From contig OZ024931.1 in the NCBI GenBank assembly GCA_964017235.1, positions 94,335,721 to 94,399,720 on the forward strand: a stretch of DNA of 64,000 nt, written 5' to 3'. Shown here piece by piece: positions 48,001 to 56,972 of the stretch. How positions within the stretch are numbered: the first letter of the stretch is position 1; every line of letters begins with the position of its first letter. Origin of the DNA: Sabellastarte sp. h YS-2021. Taxonomy: Eukaryota; Annelida; Polychaeta; Sabellida; Sabellidae. The position numbers and the translations under genes are program-made. Below the pieces are notes generated by a model. That model saw only the letters and a program-made list of their open reading frames with translations, searched no databases and was not told where the DNA came from.

Positions 48001-51000
48001 GCTTGTAATATGCTTCTGTTTAGAAGAGATAAATTACTTAAGGACTGCAGCTCAAAACTTGGTCTTGAATATTTAGCAAACCTATGTACAGAACCTTTTG
48101 ATCCAGAAGAGGTGTTTGACTCAGATATGTTGTCTCAAGTTGAGGATAATATGCTGAAAAGAATATCTAGTTCCATTTTCAGGTGATCCTTATACACCTA
48201 GAACTCACAATCAGACAGCAAACAGTCTTTTCGTGACAAGAGAACACAGTCCTGCAGTTACTAGGAAAACTTCTGTGTGCACGCATCGCAATGTGGCAAG
48301 AGGAAGTGACTGTCTGGGAGCTTGTTTGCAGGATTTTTGTAAGGTATGGTCAAACAGCCAAGCTCATCCCAGAGTAATAAGTTTACTACAGCATGGCTAT
48401 CGTTGAGATTTCAAAACTTTACCAAAATTGTCAATTTTATTTACATTTACATTTTATTTTGGGGTATTTGGGCAACTACCAGCTTTCCCAATTTAGGTCG
48501 GTCCTGGAACGAACCCCGATCTCAGAGGTGGGAGGCGAGACTGTCAAAATTGTCAAAAATTCTTCCCATTTTGAGCGAATGCCACAGTGTAAACAAAGAT
48601 GGCGCCCTCCACGAGGCAGTTCAGGCCATGCTTGCAAAAAGGTGATAGACCATGTCAGGAAACCCCCTACTTTGGGATTTTACAGCACATTAATCCTGGT
48701 ACCCAAACCTTTGGAAAAGACCAACTTTCAACATGAAAACGGCTGAGTCGATCAGGAAGTCAATTTGACAAGGGGAATGGGTAATATCAAGAGACCTCAC
48801 AGGTGCCTATTTTCATGTACCAATTCATCCCCAATCACAGAATATCTGAGATTTCGGACCAAAAAAGGGGTGTCCCAATTTTGAACACGCCCCTTTGGTG
48901 TAGCCACAGCCCCTCTAGAGTTTACTTGAATAGTCAAAGAAGTAAAACTCATAGCTCAAGCAAAAATCTCAGAATCCATCTGTATCGGTACTGGCTTCTT
49001 TGTCGACCTTCAAAAGAGCAGTGTATCATAGATTCCCCAAAATTGGTAATAATGGTACAAGAACATGGGTGGCTCATCAATTTAAAAAAATCAGAACTGG
49101 TACTCACTCAAAAACTATAGATTATCTGGGCTATCACTTCGAACTGCAGAAGGCTCTGGTATTTCCAACCCAAAAGAAACTGTTTCCACCAGAAAGTCTC
49201 TAGTCTTGTCTCCAAGAAAGCTCATGTCTCTCATAGGGATATAAGCTTCTTAGAAAAAACTGTGCTATAAGGAAGGCTACACATGAGACCTTACCAGCGG
49301 TACCTGAAGTCTCACTGGAAATATCCCCAACCACTGGACAAAAGGGTCCCAGTAACAGGCAACTTTCTCAAGTATCTCAAATGGTGGGAAAATTGACAAA
49401 ATCTTATGGTAGGTGCTCCTATCCGCCATCATGTTCACAATACTCTGGTGTTCACAGATGCCTCCCAAAAGGCCTGGGGTGCTCACTTAAATGAGATGGT
49501 GTTAAGTGGCCTCTGGTCAAGCAAAGAAACACAGCTTCACGTCAATGTGTTGGAGCTAAAAGCTGTTCTTTTAGCCCTAAAAGGCTTTCAAGATCACTCA
49601 AAAGGTCAAAGGGTGCTGATGTTTTCAGTCAACAGCACAGAAGTTTCATAGCTGAACAAAGAAGAAGGCACACATTCAATTGAAATGTGTGCCATCTAGA
49701 AGATTCTGGCTTTCAAAAATCCCAGAAAGATCCAGGTAAGGGCTAGAGATGTACCCAGATCCCTCGATGTGATAGCAGATTCCCTATCTCAAAGGGACAA
49801 AGTAATACAAACAGAATGGTCCCTTCATGAACAGATATTCAACCAAATTTGCAGAGTTTGGCACACACCAATGGTAGACGCATTTGCCACTCATCTAAAC
49901 CACAAACTACCAATTTATGTATCTCCTATCCCAGACAAGAAGGCTTGGAAAATACATGCATTGAATATCTGTTAGGAAGGCCTAGATGGCTATATTTTTT
50001 GTGTAGTAGCCTTCCTGCCACAAGTAATTCAAAAGATGTTAACTTACCCATGCATAATGATTATACTGGCTCTGGAGTGGCCCGGCATGCCTTGGTTCTA
50101 AAATTTGGTGGATCTCTCAACTAGGGTATCCCCCAGCTGCCACACCAGAAAACACTCCGCAAACAGCCATATTCCAATAGGTTCCACAACATTGTGGCAT
50201 ACCTGAATCTTCATGTGTGGCTTCTGGATTCACGGAATCCAATTCTGTAAGATTCTCATCTGAGGTGGCAGAAAGAATTAAGGCACCTTAGACGGAATCC
50301 TCGAGAAAAGTCTATCAATCAAGATGGGCCATTTATGGGCAATGGTGGTCAGAGAATAAGATGGACATCACCTCTGGCAACTGTTCCACAAGTAGCAGAA
50401 TTTTCAAACTACCTGTTTACAGTTAAATATCTTAAACCAGCCACACTCACTGACTATAGAACAGCAATTGCTGATGCTTTGGGTTCCAAAGGGGAACTTC
50501 TCTCAAAAAGTCTAAAGCTGAATGGACTTATTGCCAGTTTTGTTAGGGATAAACCTAAACCAAAAAGGTCTCTACTTGGGACCTTTGCTTGGTCCTTCTA
50601 GGTTTGACAAAACCTCCTTTTGAGCCTTTATCTGAGGCTCTCTTGAAGTGGCTAACCTACAAAACAATTTCATGTTGGCTTTAGCCTCAGAGAAGACATG
50701 AGATACATTCTTGGACTCACTCTTCTGTCTCCTCAAGGAAAAATTGATCAGAAGTCACGGTTTCTCCTTCACCAGCCTTTCTTGACAAGAATCAGTTGGC
50801 TTCAGAGGGCTATGATTCCTTTAAGCCAGTGGTTATACCAGGCTATTACCAGCACTAACTACCATTTTGGACATTTTTTTTGGTTGAAGACTGGTCACTA
50901 TGTCCTGTTAGGGCCCTAAAATCTACTTTGTATCCCTTAGGGGAGGTTAAACAAATGACATAACCAGAATAACCTTCTCTCAGTGGATAAAACAGAAAAT

Positions 51001-54000
51001 TCATACTTGCTGTCAGTCGTTTGATATGGTTGATCAGCAAGTCACCGAGTTAGGACTTCGATTTTGAATACAATTTAGACTCAGTGGTATTTGGAGTGAA
51101 GGATAGCTTAGTTCTAAATGTTGGGATTTCAGCTGACCTTTGTATAGATACGGTGACGGTGTTTAAAGAACTGTTCATTTGCATTATTGGCGGTACAGCA
51201 TACTGTTGGCATTGGCAGGTGAGTACCTATCATGTTTAGTATTTTATGTTTCTTCAGTTCTTTATAGAGTAACATAATTGTAACTTTCATTATATGTATT
51301 ATATTACAGTTACTGTTAGTGTCATATATTCTTCCTTGCATATCTGTGCTTATTTCTTCACAGTCTTCAGACCTCTCATCGGGAACTTCACAGCCCTCGG
51401 TAGATGTACGCACCAGGTACCTCAGGGTTGCTTTCCAGCAATTGTTTGGATAATGTATGTATGTTTTTAATGCAATAAAATTGGTTAATTTTATTGTAAT
51501 TGGAATTTTATTAATAAAAAACTTACATAATCCCAACAAAGAATTGCCCACCCTCCTCCACTCGACCATCTTGTGCAGGGTAGGGTCAATAATATTCGGA
51601 ATGGCAACTTCCAAGCAAAGTGTATACTCTAGCAGGTGCCCGCTGGGGTTCTCATTCAGAACTTCAAAGAAATGGCGCAGCACATTGTCCCGTGTCCTTG
51701 ACCGAATGGTAGGTCACATAGGCAATTGTTGGGATTATGTAAGTATTACTTTAATAAAAATTCCAATTACAATAAAATTAACCAATCTGAGTACATTGTA
51801 GGTGATGATCAATCTCTGTGAGTACAGTTTGTACATTTTAGTGTTATTTACCGGCGTGTGTAGGTGCTGCGGGAGGATTAGGTGGCCTGTGTAAGATGCC
51901 AGCCTGTAACTTGCTTGTGTTGGGTGCTCAGAAGAAGACTTTGTCCGGTTTCTCCAGTACAGCCATCCTGCCCCACACAGGGTTCATTTACTACAGTGAG
52001 ATAGTGCAGAAAACACCTTCTGTAAGTAGCTATTATTGTATCTCTGGACGAAAGTACGGTCACGCCACTGTCACAGAGATTTCCTTTTGGACGCAATAAC
52101 TTAAAAAATATTTTAGTTAGACCTTTCAAATTTGGTATGTGGGTATATATGGGCAATGTCCCAAACACTATTGTTTTGTGACCTTGACCTTCAATTTCAA
52201 GGTCACTGGTGGCCTCTTAAAGGTCAGATTTTGGCCATTTTTTCACATTTTGCCCCAGTTCTCATATACAGAAAGTTAGATCATCCTATGGGTGGTATAT
52301 ATAATACATATATATGTCCTCTGTAAGCATGCAGAAATTTGACCTTGAAGCCCTTCATTGAAGGTCATCCACAGACCGCCAAAGTACCTCACCGAGGCCA
52401 TTTTAAGTGTTAGGAATCGGTCTAAAAAATCATAATCGATTAATCGGTAATTCTAAGTGATCGATTATTGATTATATTTTCTGCTTACTTTGTAAGAATG
52501 ACAGAATATTCTTTTTTTACCAAAAATAATAATGTGGTCGTACAGGTTTGGGATGGAAAACCAACCTATAGGAAATCATGGGCTGAGAATCTTTTGGTGT
52601 GGTCGGATTTGACCTTGGGCTCCTCCTTCAAGGTCAAACAAGGATAGCCAAACTTAAAAGTGCTTATAACTCACTTATTATTGGTCGTACAGGTTGGGAT
52701 GGTAAACCAACTTGCAGGAAATCATGGGCCAGGAATCTTTTTGTGTGGTCAGATTTGTCCTTGGACCCTTCCTTTAAGGTCATACAAGGATACCCAAACT
52801 TAAAAGTGCTTATATCTCGCTTATTATTGGTCCTAGAGGTTTGCAATGTGAAACCAACCTATAGGAAATCATGGGCTGGGAATCTTTTGATGTGGTCAGA
52901 TTTGACCTTAGGCCCTTCCTTCGAGGTCAAACGTGGATAGGAAAATGTAAAGTGCTTATAAATCGCTTTTTCTTGGTCCTAGGGGTTTGTAATGTGAAAC
53001 CATCTCGTAGGAAATCATGCGCTAGGAATTTGGCCCTCTTTCAAGGTCAGATGAGGATAGCCAAAATTAAAAGTGCTTATAACTTGCTTATTCGTGTTCC
53101 TAGAGGTTTGCAGTGTCACGCCAACCAATTGGAAACCATGGGCTAAGAATCTTTTGATGTGGCTCCTCCTTTAAGGTTAAATGATGGTTAATTGGCGAGT
53201 TTTCTTTCTGGTGGATACAATTTGCATCGGTTCTCCGATGTGCTATGCCTAGTTGTATCTTTCATTAAGCAAACATTTTGTTTACTTAGTGTCAGTACAA
53301 GTTGCTCCCATAAACACTTAGGCCCCCTCCCCACTGGGGTATTTTTGTGTCAACCATAATACACTGTATGTCACGCTTCAACCATGTTCTGTTCGGGGAT
53401 ACACAGCGTCAAGACGCAATCTCTAGTTGTAATGTGCTACACTGTACTGTGAGTGCATTGAAGGAATAGAGTTTAAATTAACTACCTATTACATAGCATG
53501 CTGTCATGTAGATTCATACAAGATCTTTTTGATGATTTTTCTGCCACAAAGTTTAAAAGACCAAAACAAAGGGGGAAAAAATCCAAAATTTTGTCAAATT
53601 GAAATCTCAAGCACTGAATAACGAATCAGTTTAAACAGTATTAAAATAAGTAACATTTTAGCAGTGGTAAGATGCATTACTCTAAAACTGGATTACCCAC
53701 TGTACAAGGTTTAATGTGATATGTAATAATTCATTGTTCTGGATTCTGCCATGTAGGATTTGTGAAAATTAAAATCGCTATTAAAACCTCAAAAATAGCC
53801 TCAATACCATAACACTAACTCTAATGATAGATGCAAAACTGACCCCTATATCCTGTCAAAATAACCGTAAATCTACCATCGTCTTGGGATAACTTTCGAG
53901 ATTGCATTTACCAGAAACTTTTACCCATATTATGAATTCTGCAGGATCTACGAAAGAAAGCTGCTCGTTTAATATCTTCTAAATGTACCCTTGCTGCACG

Positions 54001-56972
54001 CGTGGACAACTTCCATGAATCAGCAGATGGAAAAGTGGGAGATAAGTTACTGGAAGAAATTGAACAAAAGCTGGACAAGCTTCAGGAGCCTCCACCAGTG
54101 AAAACCATAAAGCCTCTGCCTGCACCTATAGATGCCCCCAGGAAAAAGCGAGGAGGACGCAGGTTTGTGCCATGATGTCAGGGATTATTTGTCTAGGGTT
54201 GGCATATTTCCCTTTAAAATGGTATAAATGTCATATTTCTATGTTACAAAAACAAAATGAGATGGAGTGTGTCGACAGGTGTTCTTGTTTTTCAGATATT
54301 TGAAAAACTACATTATCCATTGATACATACATAAATGGAGAGGCAGGTGAAGGGTGCTTCTGCTCATTTTTATTGCAATACACTCCATCAGCAAATATGA
54401 GATATATGTTATATCATTGAGGCACTATCATGGCTTCATATCAATATAAATCTTTAGGTATATGATACAGACTTCCTGGGCAATATTATTTTCACATGTT
54501 TCACTGAATTTAGTTGATGTTGAAATTTTCTCATCGGGGAAAAAATAGATGAATTTACAAAACTGGAATCTCCACCCTGTGCTGTACTGGACCTCTAAAA
54601 TGAGGTACATGACTGATCAAAATCAGCCATACAGGTCGCTTGTTGCCATCAGAAAGCAGTTGATATTTTAAGAAAAAGTGCTTCTGACATTACTATTTGT
54701 TGTATACCTGTCCATACCATTAAACTATTTTTTATTTTCTATCGATCCTGTTACATTTGCAGTTGTATTTTTAATTTCCTGTCTTTTACTTGTACTGACT
54801 TATTCTTTTGTATTTCCTGGCCCTCTGCATCACTTTATGCTGTTGGTGAATCTAAATTAACCCTTTCACTACTGAAGGAACATTATTCCATGGGACTGTA
54901 GCCATATGACGTCATATCACGTCAGAAACGCCAATGAAGTAAAATCACTACCTTATACACTTTATTTGCGGTATTTTTCGGCATATTTCATTAGGAATTG
55001 ATGAAAGTCGAATGGGAAAATTCGTGGGAATTCCCCAAATAAAAATAACCACGAGTAAACATTATGCAGCTATATGCGGTAAATACGGCAATATCTACAG
55101 AAACCAGTTAAAATTGGTGAAATATCCATAACATAACTTTCATATAAAATACTAAAAAAATCGGTTTAATACTTATACACCAAAGAAAACATATAACAGT
55201 ACACTGAAGGGAAAGAAGAAATATATATTATTGTCGACAGACATGGTCCCTTGTAATACACATTGATGTCGACTGCTAGTCAACATACATGGTAGCGAAA
55301 GGGTTAAGTATTATATAGCAGTACCATGTATTAATTTCTGTACTCTTTTAAAAGACATAGGAAAATGAAGGAGAGACTTGGGATGACTGATACAAGAAAG
55401 CGTGCCAATAGGATGAATTTTGGGGAGATTGAGGATGATGCATATCAGGAAGACTTAGGCCTGTCACTGGGGAGTCTGGGTAAATCTGCCTCTGGCAAAG
55501 TGCGAGGCCCTGTAGTGGACTCCAAGACCAAAGCCAGAATATCCAAAACACTGCAGGTAAGGTCACACACATCACAGTTTACAGAACTAATATACTATAA
55601 TCTACTTCACTCCATTTGAAGCCCTACTTAGATTCAAGGGAAGCTGATTTTAATACAAAAAGGGAGAATATGCTTGAGATAATATGCTCTACTTCCTCGA
55701 GTTAAGGTGCTATACAAAATTCAATAAGTTTAATTGCTTTCCACAATTTTATGGATATTAATTTCTATGTCACAACAGATAACCTTTATAATTGGAATTA
55801 TGTACTTCTCTGTCAACCTGAGTGAATGAAGATCATAACGCACATTATAAGCAAATAAAAAGAGGCTAATACAACAAAGACACAAACCTCTAAATTTGAC
55901 TCTGCATCTCATTAACATAAAGTGTAATTGCATGTCTTAGCAGACTTCTCTCAACATGATATTTGAGTGTTTGCGTGTACAAAGTTTACCTAAAAAGTTC
56001 TAGGTCCATTGGACCTGCAACTCAAGAATGTTAGGTCCAAAGCAAAAGTTGGCAGTCTGTATATCAATTTTGGTTAATTCAAAATTGAATTTCAAAATTA
56101 CCAAGAGCTAAAGAATAAAGGTTTAATATTATTTTCTATAATGTCAAAAATGACTGTTGTGTTGGCTTTAGTTCTAAAATAATTTCAGCAATTAAATAAA
56201 ATATATAGGAACACTTTGCTTAAGGTAAGGCTGTAAGGACCTGTAACTGAAGATAGATACAAGTCCATGAGAATAATTACCAGTGTCAGACGGGGGGGAT
56301 AGGTGTTAATATTGTATATTTAGCGTTTGCCTTTTGATTAGCAGAAAAATTTGTTTTTGAGCAGAACTGTAGTGTATGTGTGTAGTACATATTGAACATG
56401 GAAAAAAAGTGATGATAATGTCAAAGTGGGTGTAGTCAGTGCTGAAACATTATATCTTCAAAATATGTTCTTGTTTTTTTACAGCAAAAAATTACAAAGA
56501 CTCAGACATGGGGAGGTAGTACCACAGTAAAGAAACAGGTTGCAGGAACAGCTTCTAGTGTGGCTTTCACACCTTTACAGGTCTGGCTTACCTTTGTAAT
56601 AGATGTCTGCAGTACCTAATGCTTGAATGGTTAAATTTGCACCTGTCTTGTGTTTTACATAAATGGTCATGGTTTTGTATAATATTTTCCAGTTTTTAAA
56701 AAAAATTATGTAAAATTAGTCACAATTCAGATATTTTCATTGTCGGATTATGATGTCTATCAAGTACTTCAATTATTCTTGAACAAAAACAGTTGTATGT
56801 GCATGTGATAACAGTGCAATATAATATGGTTCTTATTTGTTTACTTACATTTCAGGGACTGGAAATCGTGAATCCTCATGCAGCTGAAAAGAACATTGAA
56901 GCTGGATCAAAGAGTCAGTACTTTTCAACCACAGCCGGCTTCCTCAAGCTGGCCAAGAAGTCAGGAACTTGA
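32877..56972 (+). CDS. PRPF31: PRPF31, U4/U6 small nuclear ribonucleoprotein Prp31, complete, 12 exons
   Basis: Prp31 binds the U4 snRNA 5' stem-loop together with 15.5K/SNU13 and links U4/U6 to U5 in the nuclear tri-snRNP. Exons: 32877-33059, 33352-33409, 35093-35176, 35976-36073, 42789-42895, 43997-44048, 45022-45139, 51864-52021, 53945-54162, 55355-55556, 56485-56580 and 56856-56972. All phases agree and give 496 residues; human PRPF31 has 499. An acidic N-terminus (1-45) is followed by the NOSIC/coiled region (about 80-190; [20 protein letters not shown]), then the Nop domain (about 195-330; [54 protein letters not shown]), an NLS-like [11 protein letters not shown] at 352-362, and the Prp31 C-terminal domain ([36 protein letters not shown]). 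The PHTG histidine region contacting U4 RNA is intact. Introns hold at least ten mobile elements. Intron 1 is GC-AG. Confidence 0.97.
33352..33409 (+). CDS. PRPF31: PRPF31 exon 2
   Basis: A short 58-nt exon between TTTTTAG and GTAGGT encodes [19 protein letters not shown] plus one base. It aligns loosely with human MKIEEYISKQAK and is a few residues shorter. It is supported mainly by the splice sites and by restoring phase to exon 3. Confidence 0.82.
34133..34936. mobile_element. pogo/Tigger-like MITE with TA target site
   Basis: Termini are ATGTAGTACCCTCAATTATC at the left and, read inverted at the right, CAGTAGAACCATGATAATCC. Both continue into CCGAACCT/CCGCACCT, and TA flanks both ends (34131-34132, 34937-34938). 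The CAGTAGAACC...ATCCGAAC style is that of pogo-family elements. Inside, two diverged copies of a 55-bp segment starting ACTCCGGGAGATTATAAA lie at 34481 and 34607. No transposase is present. It lies in PRPF31 intron 2. Confidence 0.7.
35093..35176 (+). CDS. PRPF31: PRPF31 exon 3
   Basis: Encodes [20 protein letters not shown] (human APEYRVIVDANNLTVEIEN). Acceptor TATTTAG, donor TCA|GTGAGT, phase 1 to phase 1. Confidence 0.95.
35270..35800. mobile_element. Diverged array-C plus segment-D element, copy in intron 3
   Basis: This begins with one family C unit (GACCTTGATTTGACATTTGA; GGGCTATATCTTAGAAACTG) and continues into a diverged copy of segment D (GTATTATGGTGTTAAATGC; GGGGATCTCTGATGCTATTTT). 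It is the oldest-looking of the three full C+D copies. Confidence 0.7.
35976..36073 (+). CDS. PRPF31: PRPF31 exon 4
   Basis: Encodes [20 protein letters not shown] and the following [12 protein letters not shown]. Acceptor TTTTCAG, donor AAG|GTATGA, ends phase 0. Confidence 0.96.
36110..36475 (+). pseudogene. C-terminal fragment of a LINE reverse transcriptase protein
   Basis: A 113-codon open frame encodes [25 protein letters not shown] and a cysteine/histidine cluster [19 protein letters not shown]. This pattern (LRIG.LP.E.GRY ... C..C ... EDE.H....C) is common at the C-termini of non-LTR retrotransposon polyproteins in invertebrates. No reverse transcriptase core precedes it; exon 4 ends just upstream. 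It is a solo fragment in intron 4. Confidence 0.55.
36592..36728 (+). mobile_element. 5'-truncated tRNA-derived SINE with 17-bp target duplication
   Basis: The direct repeat TTTGCAAGGGACAATAA (36592-36608 and 36712-36728) flanks a 103-bp body. The body starts just before a tRNA B box (GGGTTCGAGTCCCAC) and continues through TGTTGAATGGGACGTAAAAC, a conserved-looking SINE body, to a (TTTGAC)n tail. The A-box half of the tRNA head is missing, so the insertion is 5'-truncated. Confidence 0.75.
36889..37748. mobile_element. Array-C element in intron 4, left part
   Basis: It begins near the perfect 18-bp palindrome ACAGCCCTTAAGGGCTGT (36889-36906). The core word of six family C units follows at 36967, 37113, 37259, 37397, 37543 and 37689, mostly 146 bp apart with one of 138. 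The array is interrupted at 37748 by the LINE and resumes at 41291. Confidence 0.8.
37749..41290 (+). mobile_element. 5'-truncated L1/Tx1-type LINE nested in array C
   Basis: It starts abruptly inside the endonuclease ([20 protein letters not shown]) and ends CAATAAAATGT, without a long poly-A. Both flanks carry the same 60-bp array segment (37689-37748 and 41291-41350, about 2 differences), either an unusually long target duplication or a result of inserting into tandem repeats. It lies in PRPF31 intron 4 in the sense orientation. Confidence 0.85.
37757..41143 (+). pseudogene. LINE endonuclease-reverse transcriptase, truncated and inactivated
   Basis: The endonuclease C-terminal part ([30 protein letters not shown]) leads into the reverse transcriptase: [51 protein letters not shown], and palm motif LADD at 39463-39474. 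A finger [17 protein letters not shown] follows. A TAG at 38963 and a TGA at 39283 break the frame, and frameshifts occur near 39035, 39775 and 40470-40500. Unlike the LINE at 18.6 kb, both palm aspartates are kept. Confidence 0.87.
41291..41890. mobile_element. Array-C element in intron 4, right part with segment D (copy 3)
   Basis: One family C unit (41291-41430) passes into segment D, which matches 28388-28890 over about 460 bp. Together with 36889-37748 this makes one element split by the LINE. Confidence 0.85.
41891..42788. other. PRPF31 intron 4, remainder
   Basis: AT-rich; no recognised element. Short open frames lack family resemblance. Confidence 0.5.
42789..42895 (+). CDS. PRPF31: PRPF31 exon 5
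   Basis: Encodes [19 protein letters not shown], then [16 protein letters not shown]. Acceptor TTACAG, donor GG|GTAGGC. The 6.7-kb intron before it holds the SINE and the nested LINE. Confidence 0.96.
43258..43745. repeat. 32-bp minisatellite in intron 5
   Basis: About 15 units of ATTCATGTATCACATTCC followed by TGGTTTTACACAAC repeat, with ATATTATT variants in two early units and a CCC variant late in the array. Because 32 is not a multiple of three, the same peptide (MYHIPGFTQ / CITFLVLHN / VSHSWFYT) appears in all three frames. The unit has no stop in any of these frames, which gives three overlapping 136-169-residue open frames. Confidence 0.95.
43997..44048 (+). CDS. PRPF31: PRPF31 exon 6
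   Basis: Encodes [17 protein letters not shown] (human QLSEEELERLEEACDM). Acceptor TTGACAG, donor ATG|GTATGT. Confidence 0.95.
44049..45021. other. PRPF31 intron 6
   Basis: AT-rich with no recognised element. Confidence 0.5.
45022..45139 (+). CDS. PRPF31: PRPF31 exon 7
   Basis: Encodes the start of the Nop domain: [20 protein letters not shown], then STAAKLMG. Acceptor GTTTTAG, donor GG|GTATGT. Confidence 0.97.
45880..46735. repeat. Diverged array element, about 450-bp period, intron 7
   Basis: Two copies of a segment beginning AAAATCATGAAGGTGCTCTA / AAAATCATTAAGATGCTCTA lie near 45885 and 46345. Each contains AAAACAAAATGGC, GCCTTAT and ATGAAAACAACTT. Units resemble those of the elements at 52.5-53.2 kb and 57.9-58.3 kb (GGAAGTCATGG, GAATCTTTT). 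A small stem ACTGC-TGCG-GCAGT near 46710 precedes a poly-T run. Boundaries are unclear. Confidence 0.6.
46922..47042 (+). repeat. DIRS left inverted terminal repeat
   Basis: This is the reverse complement of 51584-51720 apart from a gap of about 12 bp and scattered changes. Longest exact match 24 bp. Confidence 0.88.
47330..48186 (+). pseudogene. DIRS gag-like region
   Basis: The segment [20 protein letters not shown] is followed, after breaks, by a 124-codon open frame (47812-48186) with [17 protein letters not shown] and [15 protein letters not shown]. Its position before the reverse transcriptase and its helical, charged character suggest the gag-like ORF1 of a DIRS element. No specific motif confirms it. 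Confidence 0.55.
48600..49200 (+). pseudogene. DIRS reverse transcriptase, fragmented
   Basis: The pieces [25 protein letters not shown] and [20 protein letters not shown] match the order GFYS..FLVPK ... YLGF.FD....VFPT of DIRS/gypsy-type reverse transcriptases. Several in-frame stops and frame changes occur. The catalytic YxDD box could not be recognised. Confidence 0.65.
49406..49651 (+). pseudogene. DIRS RNase H
   Basis: [18 protein letters not shown] followed by [18 protein letters not shown] shows the catalytic TDAS and ELKA blocks of DIRS RNase H. The frame stays open for about 80 codons before a stop. Confidence 0.8.
50250..51070 (+). pseudogene. DIRS tyrosine recombinase, fragmented
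   Basis: An N-terminal core-binding part is readable as [20 protein letters not shown] and [11 protein letters not shown]. Further down are [13 protein letters not shown] and [15 protein letters not shown] blocks in changing frames, which are the usual C-terminal context of DIRS recombinases. The catalytic Tyr could not be fixed. The protein is not functional. Confidence 0.7.
51481..51546. repeat. DIRS internal complementary region
   Basis: Reverse-complementary to 51721-51785 across about 65 bp, for example AATTTTATTGTAATTGGAAT facing ATTCCAATTACAATAAAATT. The 174-bp loop contains the right terminal repeat. Confidence 0.82.
51584..51720 (-). repeat. DIRS right inverted terminal repeat
   Basis: Mirror of 46922-47042, ending GGTCACATA. 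A 65-bp extension lies outside it. Confidence 0.88.
51864..52021 (+). CDS. PRPF31: PRPF31 exon 8
   Basis: Encodes [20 protein letters not shown], then [20 protein letters not shown]. Acceptor GTGTAG is pyrimidine-poor; donor TCT|GTAAGT. A Helentron-like element begins about 13 nt into the intron. Confidence 0.96.
52035..53252 (+). mobile_element. Helentron/HINE-like element in intron 8
   Basis: The 5' part ATTGTATCTCTGGACGAA...CAGAGATTT resembles the 5' parts at 31087 and 57566. It contains about four units of 145 bp (AAGTGCTTATAACTC...; spaced 145, 145 and 122), with GGTTTGCAATGTGAAACCAA and GGAAATCATGGGC. The 3' end is a hairpin GCATCGG-TTCT-CCGATG (53224-53240), a spacer and CTAG at 53249-53252 followed by T. 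It starts about 13 nt after the exon 8 splice donor. Confidence 0.7.
53945..54162 (+). CDS. PRPF31: PRPF31 exon 9
   Basis: Encodes [20 protein letters not shown] to [16 protein letters not shown]. Acceptor TCTGCAG, donor CAG|GTTTGT, ends phase 2. Contains most of the NLS-like basic run. Confidence 0.96.
54861..55303. mobile_element. piggyBac-type MITE with TTAA target duplication
   Basis: TTAA occurs at both flanks (54857-54860, 55304-55307). Inverted termini are CCCTTTCACTAC and GTAGCGAAAGGG, with one mismatch. Length 443 bp, no transposase. TTAA and a CCC start are the hallmark of piggyBac. It lies in intron 9, ending 47 bp before exon 10. Confidence 0.85.
55355..55556 (+). CDS. PRPF31: PRPF31 exon 10
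   Basis: Encodes [20 protein letters not shown] to [11 protein letters not shown]. The acceptor TTTTAAAAG is unusual in having four A before G. The piggyBac-type MITE ends 47 nt upstream. Confidence 0.95.
55557..56484. other. PRPF31 intron 10
   Basis: AT-rich; no recognised element. Confidence 0.5.
56485..56580 (+). CDS. PRPF31: PRPF31 exon 11
   Basis: Thirty-two codons, phase 0 to phase 0, encoding [11 protein letters not shown] to [12 protein letters not shown]. Acceptor TTTTTACAG, donor CAG|GTCTGG. Confidence 0.94.
56856..56972 (+). CDS. PRPF31: PRPF31 exon 12 (last)
   Basis: Encodes [20 protein letters not shown], then [18 protein letters not shown] and TGA at 56970-56972. The human C-terminus (QKYFSSMAEFLKVKGEKSG) has the same length and pattern. 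Confidence 0.95.
   Translation, partial: GLEIVNPHAAEKNIEAGSKSQYFSTTAGFLKLAKKSGT

Larger units (their letters stand above)
46922..51785 (+). mobile_element. DIRS-type retrotransposon with inverted terminal repeats (decayed)
   Basis: Inverted terminal repeats lie at 46922-47042 and 51584-51720. They include exact matches of 22 bp (46978-46999) and 24 bp (47009-47032). A further arm outside the right repeat (51721-51785) is complementary to 51481-51546, matching the internal complementary region known from DIRS1. Between them, in order, are a gag-like region, reverse transcriptase, RNase H and a tyrosine recombinase; there is no DDE integrase. This is the DIRS layout. Stops and frameshifts occur throughout. 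It is inserted in sense orientation in PRPF31 intron 7. Confidence 0.85.

Noticed and set aside
48346..48746. Host exon candidate with [19 protein letters not shown]
   Set aside because: It lies between the DIRS gag-like region and reverse transcriptase, inside the DIRS terminal repeats.
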